A stretch of DNA of 64,000 nt, taken from Chelatococcus sambhunathii. GTDB taxonomy: Bacteria; Pseudomonadota; Alphaproteobacteria; Rhizobiales; Methylopilaceae. This document shows positions 58,218-64,000 of this stretch, piece after piece. How positions within the stretch are numbered: the first letter of the stretch is position 1; each line of letters begins with the position of its first letter. The translations under genes and the position numbers were made by a program. Location of the stretch: positions 43,565 through 107,564 of the forward strand of contig JADBEO010000011.1 in NCBI GenBank assembly GCA_031316315.1, written 5' to 3'. A model generated the notes under the pieces. The model was not told the origin of the DNA. It worked only from the letters and a program-made list of their open reading frames with translations, and searched no databases.

Positions 58218-58912
58218 GTTCCTTCGTCCGCCGAGTATCGGGCGTCGTCGCGCGCTTCCTCGACGGCCCGCCGCCGGTCGAGGCGGAGCGCGCCTCCGAG
58301 ATCGACGAGGCGTGGCGCGCCGCGCTGGAGCGCCGGCCGAAGATGTTCGACGGCCGCATCCTGCTCGCGGACCGCGTCGCGCTCGAGGGAGACACGCTCG
58401 AGGTCGACTTCCGGGAGGCGGGCTTCTCGACCCTGATGTGGCTGCGAGGGGCAGGGGCGTCGGAGGCGCGCCTGTTCAACGTCTTCGGCGCGGCCGCGGT
58501 GATCTCGCGCGACGGGGCGGCGCTGCTCGGCCGGATGGCGCCACATACCGCCAACGCCGGCCAGATCTATTTCCCCTGCGGCACGCCTGATCTCGGCGAC
58601 GTTTGCGGCGAGACCGTCGATCTCGAGGGATCGATCGCGCGGGAGCTCGCAGAGGAGACCGGCCTCGCGGCGCCGGTCGTGCGGTCGACGGAAAAGGCCA
58701 TCGCCATCTTCGACGGCCGGCTCGTCGGCTTCATCCGCCGCTTCGAAACCGATCTCGACGCTGGCGAGCTCGAAGCCCGCGCTCTGGCCCATCTCGCGGC
58801 GGAGCGCGAGCCGGAGCTTGACCGTATCGTCATGGCCCGCTCGGCGGCCGAACTGGGGGACGCCTCTCCGCGCTATGTCGAGCTTGCGCTCGGAGCGCTG
58901 CTCGGCGACTGA
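58214..58912 (+). CDS. NUDIX-like hydrolase (degenerate box)
   Basis: 232 residues from GTG 58214. The segment IYFPCGTPDLGDVCGETVDL then GSIARELAEETGLAAPVV resembles a NUDIX box, but the spacing between the first Glu and RE is longer (or shorter) than the canonical x7. ELAEETG retains the catalytic Glu pair. The N-terminal ~100 residues are atypical. It may hydrolyse a nucleotide-sugar; inferred from the cassette. It overlaps the preceding gene. Confidence 0.75.
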   Translation: MSSFVRRVSGVVARFLDGPPPVEAERASEIDEAWRAALERRPKMFDGRILLADRVALEGDTLEVDFREAGFSTLMWLRGAGASEARLFNVFGAAAVISRDGAALLGRMAPHTANAGQIYFPCGTPDLGDVCGETVDLEGSIARELAEETGLAAPVVRSTEKAIAIFDGRLVGFIRRFETDLDAGELEARALAHLAAEREPELDRIVMARSAAELGDASPRYVELALGALLGD

Positions 58913-58956
58913 ACGCCCGCGTTGATCGAAAGGGCGGTTCGACGTACATTAAGCGC

Positions 58957-58980
58957 GCGCCGCCCTGAGCGGCGCTTTTT
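58957..58980 (+). terminator. Terminator of gtr-like cassette
   Basis: Stem GCGCCGC (58957-58963) / GCGGCGC (58969-58975), loop CCTGA, followed by five Ts. A typical intrinsic terminator, 45 bp after the NUDIX-like gene. Confidence 0.85.
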
Positions 58981-58995
58981 GGATTTCAGGTCTTC

Positions 58996-59094
58996 ATGCG
59001 CGCGAGCGTTGGCGCCTTCGCTGACCGTCGCACGGCCGCTCCGGCCGGCGTCGTCGCGCGCGCGCTTCTTCGGCTTCGCCTTACGCGCCCCTGA
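58996..59094 (+). CDS. leuA leader peptide (Leu-rich)
   Basis: A 32-codon frame from ATG 58996 (CAGG upstream) that ends with Leu at positions 24, 25, 27 and 29 (residues ALLRLRLTRP at the C-terminus). Leucine codons near the end and a following hairpin fit ribosome-mediated control of leuA by leucine supply. It lies in a 317-bp gap with no other gene. Codon bias alone could also give such a frame, so the call is moderate. Confidence 0.6.
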   Translation: MRASVGAFADRRTAAPAGVVARALLRLRLTRP

Positions 59095-59129
59095 GGGCCG
59101 GCCGGGCGTTCCGCCCTGGCGCTCAGGGG
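59088..59129 (+). promoter_or_regulatory. Hairpin after leuA leader peptide
   Basis: CCCCTGAG (59088-59095, containing the leader stop) pairs with CTCAGGGG (59122-59129), with an inner stem GGCCGGGCG/CGCCCTGGC. No T-run follows, so it is not an ordinary terminator; it could be an anti-structure or act through Rho. Confidence 0.55.
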
Positions 59130-59230
59130 TGACGACGCCAACGAGCCAGACCCGAACTCCGCTGTAGCCCCGCGTATTCGCCCGAAGCGATCCCAACAGG
59201 CGGCGCAGCGCCCGACAAGGACCTCCCGAG

Positions 59231-60781
59231 ATGACCGCTTCCACCGATCGCGTCGTGATCTTCGACACGACGCTGCGCGACGGCGAACAGTGCCCCGGCG
59301 CCACCATGACCTTCGAGGAAAAGCTCGAGGTCGCGGCGCTGCTCGACCGCATGGGAGTCGACGTCATCGAGGCCGGCTTCCCGATCGCCTCGAACGGCGA
59401 CTTCGAGGCCGTCGCCGAGATCGCCCGGCGCGCCGAGAACGCGACCGTCGCCGGCCTCGCCCGCGCCATCCCCGCCGACATCGCCCGCGCCGGCGAGGCG
59501 GTACGCCACGCCCGCAAGGGCCGCATCCACACCTTCGTGTCGACCTCGCCGATCCACCTCGCGCACCAGATGAAGAAGACCGAGGATCAGGTGATCGAGA
59601 TCATCCAGGCGACGGTCACGCAGGCGCGCAACCTGGTCGAGGACGTCGAGTGGTCAGCGATGGACGCGACCCGCACGCCGATCGACTACCTCTGCCGCGC
59701 CGTCGAGACCGCGATCAAGGCCGGCGCCACGACGATCAACCTGCCCGATACGGTCGGCTATGCGACGCCCGTCGACTACGGGAACATGTTCCGTCAGGTG
59801 CGCGAGCGCGTGCCGGGCGCGGACAAGGTGATCTTCTCCACCCACTGCCACGACGATCTCGGCCTCGCCGTCGCGAACTCGCTGGCCGGCGTCGCCGGCG
59901 GCGCGCGGCAGATCGAATGCACCATCAACGGCCTCGGCGAGCGCGCGGGCAACGCGGCGCTGGAGGAGATCGTGATGGCGCTGAAGGTCCGCCGTGACGT
60001 GCTGCCCTACGGGACGGGCGTCGAGTCGACCATGCTGACCCGCGCCTCGCGGCTGGTCTCGGCGGCGACCTCGTTCCCGGTGCAATACAACAAGGCGATC
60101 GTCGGCAAGAACGCCTTCGCCCATGAGAGCGGCATCCACCAGGACGGAATGCTGAAGCACAACGAGACCTACGAGATCATGACCCCGGCCTCGGTCGGCG
60201 TCACCAAGACCTCGCTGGTGATGGGCAAGCATTCCGGCCGCGCCGCCTTCAAGGACAAGCTGAAGGCGCTCGGCTACGAACTCGGCGAGAACGCGCTGCA
60301 GGACGCCTTCACGCGCTTCAAGGATCTCGCCGACCGCAAGAAGCACGTCTATGACGAGGACATCGAGGCGCTGGTCGACGGCCAGATCGCCTCGGCGCAT
60401 GACCGGGCCAAGGTGCTGTCGCTCACCGTGATCGCCGGCACGATGGGCCCGCAATCGGCGACGCTGACGCTCGACATCGACGGCGTCCACACCACCGTGC
60501 AGTCCACCGGCAACGGCCCCGTCGACGCGATCTTCAATGCGGTCTGCAAGGTCATGCCGCATCAGGCGCGGCTCGCGCTCTACCAGGTGCACGCCGTGAC
60601 GGAGGGCACCGACGCGCAGGCCGAGGTGTCGATCCGGCTCGAGGAAGGCGACAAGATCGCGACCGCCCGCGCCGCCGATCCCGACACGCTCGTCGCCTCG
60701 GCGAAGGCCTACGTCGCCGCGATCAACAAGCTCGCCGCCAAGCGCGGCCAGCTCAACCCGCAGGCGGCGATGACAGCATGA
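59231..60781 (+). CDS. leuA: 2-isopropylmalate synthase
   Basis: 516 residues. The DRE-TIM barrel opens [16 protein letters not shown] and contains [19 protein letters not shown] (metal His), [18 protein letters not shown] and [20 protein letters not shown]. The C-terminal regulatory domain (~390-516, [20 protein letters not shown]) gives leucine feedback. It condenses acetyl-CoA with 2-ketoisovalerate to start leucine synthesis. Confidence 0.97.
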   Translation: MTASTDRVVIFDTTLRDGEQCPGATMTFEEKLEVAALLDRMGVDVIEAGFPIASNGDFEAVAEIARRAENATVAGLARAIPADIARAGEAVRHARKGRIHTFVSTSPIHLAHQMKKTEDQVIEIIQATVTQARNLVEDVEWSAMDATRTPIDYLCRAVETAIKAGATTINLPDTVGYATPVDYGNMFRQVRERVPGADKVIFSTHCHDDLGLAVANSLAGVAGGARQIECTINGLGERAGNAALEEIVMALKVRRDVLPYGTGVESTMLTRASRLVSAATSFPVQYNKAIVGKNAFAHESGIHQDGMLKHNETYEIMTPASVGVTKTSLVMGKHSGRAAFKDKLKALGYELGENALQDAFTRFKDLADRKKHVYDEDIEALVDGQIASAHDRAKVLSLTVIAGTMGPQSATLTLDIDGVHTTVQSTGNGPVDAIFNAVCKVMPHQARLALYQVHAVTEGTDAQAEVSIRLEEGDKIATARAADPDTLVASAKAYVAAINKLAAKRGQLNPQAAMTA

Positions 60782-60806
60782 GGGGGCCGGCCTCGACGCC
60801 TCCAAC

Positions 60807-60880
60807 GTGATCCTCGGGCTTGACCCGAGGATCCATTGGCCGCGGCTGTCGATGGATGCCCGGGTCGAGCCCGGCATAAC
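60807..60880. repeat. Palindromic repeat (CTCGGGCTTGACCCGAGG type)
   Basis: GTGATCCTCGGGCTTGACCC then GAGGATCCAT at the left and GATGGATGCCCGGGTCGAGC then CCGGCATAAC at the right. Intergenic copy of the uvrB repeat, between the convergent leuA and ketosynthase genes; possible terminator. Confidence 0.85.
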
Positions 60881-60895
60881 GGCGAAGGGACGGTC

Positions 60896-62089
60896 TCAAC
60901 GCGCCTTCGCAAACACCAGCGAGGCGTTTAGCCCGCCGAAGGCGAAGGAGTTCGACATCGCCGTCCTGATCGCCATCGTTCGCGGGACGTTCGGCACGTA
61001 GTCGAGGTCGCAGTCGGGGTCCGGCTCGTCATAGTTCGCGGTCGGCGGGGCAACGCCGTTGCGGATGGCGAGCACGGTCGCGATCGCCTCGAGCGCGCCG
61101 GCGGCGCCGAGAGAATGGCCGGTGACGCCCTTGATCGAGGAGATCGGCGGGCAGGCCCCGGGCCCGAATACCGCCTTCATCGCCTCGGTCTCGAGCTTGT
61201 CGTTTGCGGCGGTGCCGGTGCCGTGGGCGTTGACATAGGCGACATCGCCCGGCGAAAGGCCCGCGTCGGCGAGGGCGAGCCGCATCGCGGCCGCCATGCC
61301 CTCCGGATCCGGCGTAAAGAGGTTGCCGGCGTCCGCGTTCGAGCCGAAGCCGGCGAGCTCGACATCCGCCGCGCGGCCGCGGCGCGTGGCGTGCTCGGCC
61401 GTCTCCAGCACGATCAGCCCGGCGCCCTCGGCGAGGATCAGCCCGTCCCGGGTCCGGGCGAATGGGCGGCAGGTCGTCGACGACATGATCTTCATCGCGT
61501 CCCAGGCGCGCAGCACGCCGTTCGACAGCGGCGCCTCCGTCCCGCCGGCGATCGCGACGTCCGCCGCGCCGCTGCGGAGCAGCTGGAACGCCGCGCCGAT
61601 CGCGTGCGCGGCGGAGGCGCAGGCGCTCGACGTCACGAAGCAGGGACCGCGCGCGCCGGTCGCCATCGACACCCAGCTCGCCGAGGAACTGACCATCGCG
61701 CGCGCCACCGTCATCGGATGGACGCGCGCCTGGGCGTTCTGGTGGATTCGGTCGTACTGCTCCTCGATGCTGACGACGCCGCCCGCGCCGTTGCCGATAA
61801 CGACGGCGACGCGCTCGGGCCTTGCGAAGGCGTCGAACCCGGCCTCGGCGAGCGCCTGCCGGGCGGCGGCCACGGCGAACAGCGCGCTGCGGTCGCATGA
61901 TGAAGCCTTCACGCCGAGATCCGCGATCACCGCGTCGTCCAGGATTTCCGCGGCGAGGATGCCGGTTCCCGGGACCGCCTTCGCCTCCGCGAAGCGCGGC
62001 CGGGCGGCGAGCAGGGCGTCCCAGAACGCGGGAACGGAGAAACCCGCGGCGCAGACGACGCCCGCGCCGGTCACCACGACACGGTTCAT
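60896..62089 (-). CDS. NodE/FabF-like beta-ketoacyl-ACP synthase
   Basis: 397 residues. Catalytic triad: Cys157 (TSSACASAAHAIG), His289 (VNAHGTGTAAND) and His325 (GVTGHSLGAAGALE), with Lys320. The enzyme is a KAS II-type condensing enzyme; overall layout and its partner resemble NodE more than housekeeping FabF, which is usually with fabD/fabG. It overlaps the ACP gene by four bases, so the two form a dedicated unit. The acyl chain it elongates is unknown. Confidence 0.88.
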   Translation of the reverse strand: MNRVVVTGAGVVCAAGFSVPAFWDALLAARPRFAEAKAVPGTGILAAEILDDAVIADLGVKASSCDRSALFAVAAARQALAEAGFDAFARPERVAVVIGNGAGGVVSIEEQYDRIHQNAQARVHPMTVARAMVSSSASWVSMATGARGPCFVTSSACASAAHAIGAAFQLLRSGAADVAIAGGTEAPLSNGVLRAWDAMKIMSSTTCRPFARTRDGLILAEGAGLIVLETAEHATRRGRAADVELAGFGSNADAGNLFTPDPEGMAAAMRLALADAGLSPGDVAYVNAHGTGTAANDKLETEAMKAVFGPGACPPISSIKGVTGHSLGAAGALEAIATVLAIRNGVAPPTANYDEPDPDCDLDYVPNVPRTMAIRTAMSNSFAFGGLNASLVFAKAR

Positions 62090-62376
62090 GCAGGGGACTT
62101 CGCCGCCACCAGCTTGGAGATCTCGTCGGCGAAGTCGCCGATGGTGGTCAGCCGGGAAAAGGTAGAGTTCGCGTTGTAGTCGACGTCGATCCCGTATTTC
62201 TCCTCGATCTGGAAGATGATCTCCACGAAATCGAACGAATCGATGCCGATCTTCTCGATCTTCGTTTCGGCCTTCAGGTCGTCCCGGTGGCCTTTGGCGT
62301 AAGGCCCGATGATCTCCACGAGATCGGACAGGACAGGACCGTCGGCGGAGCCGCGGCTCCCGGATATGTCGCTCAC
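62086..62376 (-). CDS. NodF-like acyl carrier protein
   Basis: 96 residues from GTG 62376 (GGGGGGAA upstream). The phosphopantetheine site is KIGIDSFDFVEIIFQIEEKY with Ser47 (DSF rather than the housekeeping DSL). The later NANSTFSRLTTIGDFADEIS parallels NodF's conserved C-terminal half (a long third helix and IGD). Its dedicated ketosynthase follows directly. Likely carries a special, not housekeeping, acyl chain. Confidence 0.82.
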   Translation of the reverse strand: MSDISGSRGSADGPVLSDLVEIIGPYAKGHRDDLKAETKIEKIGIDSFDFVEIIFQIEEKYGIDVDYNANSTFSRLTTIGDFADEISKLVAAKSPA

Positions 62377-62466
62377 CTGATCTTCCCCCCGGAAATCCTA
62401 AGCGCCCTAGGGAAGGTTAGTTCAGCTGCGCTCGCTTAGAAAGCGGTGTCTTTCGGGGTTCATGAT

Positions 62467-62484
62467 CATCACGACGTCGTGATG
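62467..62484. promoter_or_regulatory. Perfect 18-bp palindrome
   Basis: CATCACGACGTCGTGATG, 91 bp upstream of the ACP start and 138 bp upstream of the YiiG-like gene, in the 245-bp divergent gap. Its perfect symmetry suggests a dimeric repressor site (TetR/LacI/GntR-like). Confidence 0.6.
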
Positions 62485-62621
62485 TCGCCCGATCGACAGA
62501 TGCGAGCGGCCTTACCCGTCGGCCCTGTTCATCGTATTGCAATGAGCCGGACGGCCGGCTTCGGCGCCCAGGCCGGAGAGTCCGGCCGGCTCATGCCGCC
62601 GATCTTTCCGGGGGGTGGATC

Positions 62622-63539
62622 GTGAAGCTGCTGCATCTCGTGATCATTGCGGCTCTCGCCGCGAGCGCGCCTGCACAGGCCGAGACGGCGCCGCCTGCCG
62701 ATCAGGCCGAAGCGACCCACGCCGTCATCGCCAAGCTCAACGCCTATGTCGGCCTGCTGAACCGGACGCTGCGGGCCTCGGAGTCGCTGTCGCGCTACGA
62801 GAGCTGGGTCAACATGAAGTCTGGTCCCACGGGCAAGGAGCGCGTGGTCTACGGGCTCTACTCGCTCTACGACGTGCGCGACGAGATCGAGAAGGCGAAG
62901 GCCGCTGTCCCGGCAGCGCCGGCGATGCCGGAACTCGACGCGGCGATGCCGGGCTACATCGCGGCCTATGAGGCGCTCGCGCCGATCGTCGCGGAGGCCG
63001 ACGGCTATTACGAGCGGCAGGACTACAAGGACGACAGATTCGCCGAGGCCAAGAAGCTCCATGCGCGGCTCGCGCCGGCCGGCGCCGCCTTCAAGGCGGA
63101 GCGGGCGAAAGTGGAGGCGCTGTTCGCCGCCGAGAAGGCGAAAGGCGACCTCGCCGAACTCGCCATGATCGAGCAGGCGGAAGGCCGGAAGGCGCGCTGG
63201 CACGTCTCGAACGTCATGATCCGCGCGCGCCAGGTCATGGACCTGCTTCCGAGCAACGAGAAGCCGGTCGTCGCCATGCCGGCCTTCGAGGCGGCCGTGC
63301 TCGCCTATGCCGGCGCGGTGAAGGAGATGGACGCCTACGGCGCAGCCAACCCGAACTCGTTCTTCGTGTTCGAGTCGCAGCCTCGATCCCTGCTCGGCAA
63401 GCTGCGTGAGTTCCGTGACAGGTTGCAGAAGGCCAAGGGCGACGCGCGCAAGGGCGCGGGTCGCGACCTGACGTGGATCGTCAACGACTACAACATGATG
63501 GTCTCGACCTCGCGGAGCGCCACGCAGTTCGCCAAATAG
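62622..63539 (+). CDS. YiiG-like (DUF3829) exported protein
   Basis: 305 residues from GTG 62622 (GGGGGTGGATC). Sec signal (LVIIAALAASAPAQAE). The long helical body (YIAAYEALAPIVAEADGYYE, DLTWIVNDYNMMVSTSRSA) fits the YiiG/DUF3829 family, usually lipoproteins; no Cys lipobox is visible here, so it is probably soluble periplasmic. Function unknown. Confidence 0.8.
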   Translation: MKLLHLVIIAALAASAPAQAETAPPADQAEATHAVIAKLNAYVGLLNRTLRASESLSRYESWVNMKSGPTGKERVVYGLYSLYDVRDEIEKAKAAVPAAPAMPELDAAMPGYIAAYEALAPIVAEADGYYERQDYKDDRFAEAKKLHARLAPAGAAFKAERAKVEALFAAEKAKGDLAELAMIEQAEGRKARWHVSNVMIRARQVMDLLPSNEKPVVAMPAFEAAVLAYAGAVKEMDAYGAANPNSFFVFESQPRSLLGKLREFRDRLQKAKGDARKGAGRDLTWIVNDYNMMVSTSRSATQFAK

Positions 63540-63572
63540 GCGACGCGTCCGGCGTTCCGGGGGGAGGGGCCG

Positions 63573-64000
63573 TCAGGCGCCGGATTTCGCCTTGGCGGGC
63601 TCCTGCGCGGCTTCGTCGGCCGCGCCGGGCTGATGGCCCACGGCGGCGAGAAGCGCCCTTGCGTCATAGGGCTTGGTGAGCAGCTGCACGCCGGCCTCCA
63701 GCTTCACGGCGGTCGCGTCGCCGGTCGCGAAGACCAGGCGGGCCGCGGGCCGCAGCTCCCGGGCGAAGGCGGCCAGATGCTCGCCCGACGCGCCTGGCAG
63801 GTTGAGGTCGGTCACGACCACGTCGATCGGCGTGGTCTGGAGCGCGAGATGCGCCTCCTCGGCGCTGCCCGCCTCGATGACTATGTAGCCGGCGCTCTGA
63901 AGGATCTCAGCGCTGTTCAGGCGGATGAGCGCGTCGTCCTCGACCAGCAGCACCGTTCCGCCCGGAGCGGCGCCTGACGGCGCAGGGGGCGGGGCGGGCT
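63573..64000 (-). CDS. Response-regulator receiver domain (N-terminus cut)
   Basis: The gene enters from beyond the window. The visible end is a CheY-like receiver: TVLLVEDDALIRLNSAEILQ, phospho-acceptor in DVVVTDLNLPGASG and LTKPYDARALLAAV, then an Ala-rich tail. Upstream in frame is a Pro/Ala linker (PAPPPAPSGAAPGGT), as found before C-terminal receivers of hybrid histidine kinases. The full architecture is outside the window. Confidence 0.8.
   Translation of the reverse strand, partial: PAPPPAPSGAAPGGTVLLVEDDALIRLNSAEILQSAGYIVIEAGSAEEAHLALQTTPIDVVVTDLNLPGASGEHLAAFARELRPAARLVFATGDATAVKLEAGVQLLTKPYDARALLAAVGHQPGAADEAAQEPAKAKSGA

Noticed and set aside
60896..62376. Nodulation locus
   Set aside because: Only NodE/NodF-like genes are present; no nodABC, nod box or symbiosis genes were seen, so a symbiotic role is unsupported.

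Overview
The window is 64 kb of high-GC chromosomal DNA (roughly two-thirds G+C by eye, strong third-position bias, many long antisense shadow frames). It looks like an alphaproteobacterium of the Hyphomicrobiales (Rhizobiales). The reasons are the minCDE operon behind a perfect CtrA-type box, UvrB with the long rhizobial N-terminal extension, a DUF6481 protein, a bacteriophytochrome kinase, a NodF/NodE-like ACP/ketosynthase pair, and dispersed palindromic intergenic repeats. The genus cannot be fixed from sequence alone. No rRNA, tRNA, transposase, prophage or CRISPR array was seen.

Layout. 1-9.4 kb: a truncated YceI gene, a soluble chemoreceptor, SIMPL, ferritin-like DUF892, DUF6481, ArfB, a small secreted protein, a DUF3616 protein and a single-chain type IIL (MmeI-like) restriction-modification enzyme. 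9.5-15.1 kb: uvrB, whose linker is invaded by two palindromic repeats; then an AT-rich island with two overlapping genes (GNAT fused to an ASCH/PUA-like domain, then a stand-alone ASCH protein); then an AraC regulator. 15.3-19.1 kb: secreted hydrolase, YciI, and small exported proteins. 19.2-28.2 kb: a MocR regulator divergent from a complete seven-gene Nit1C cluster (MSMEG_0572 protein, nitrilase, radical SAM, GNAT, AIR-synthase-like, glycosyltransferase, MSMEG_0570 protein, flavoprotein; the nitrilase is the cluster's namesake), a nitrogen-starvation/cyanide-assimilation-linked module.

28.5-45.4 kb: a long CoA-transferase, a bacteriophytochrome, two tandem sulfotransferases, minCDE, serB, miaA, a class I-c aspartate aminotransferase, a secreted subtilase, an MsrQ-like haem membrane protein and a membrane diguanylate cyclase. 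45.5-50.2 kb: the branched-chain amino acid locus ilvB-ilvH-(tetR)-ilvC, led by a short Ile-Ile-Leu-Val leader peptide and an intrinsic terminator (attenuator). 50.3-52.8 kb: an AraC pseudogene, DedA, DUF2853, pdxY. 52.8-58.9 kb: a gtr-like cassette (methyltransferase, GT2/GtrB, GtrA, two tandem paralogous GT-C-like membrane proteins, NUDIX-like protein). 59-60.8 kb: leuA behind a second, leucine-rich leader peptide. 60.9-64 kb: NodE/NodF-like pair, a YiiG-like lipoprotein-type protein and the receiver end of a signalling protein cut by the window edge.

Branched-chain amino acid synthesis (ilvB, ilvH, ilvC, leuA) appears to be controlled by two translation-coupled leaders. The strongest candidates for new biology are the AT-rich GNAT-ASCH/ASCH operon, the in-frame palindromic repeats in uvrB, and the NodE/NodF-like pair lacking any nod genes around it.
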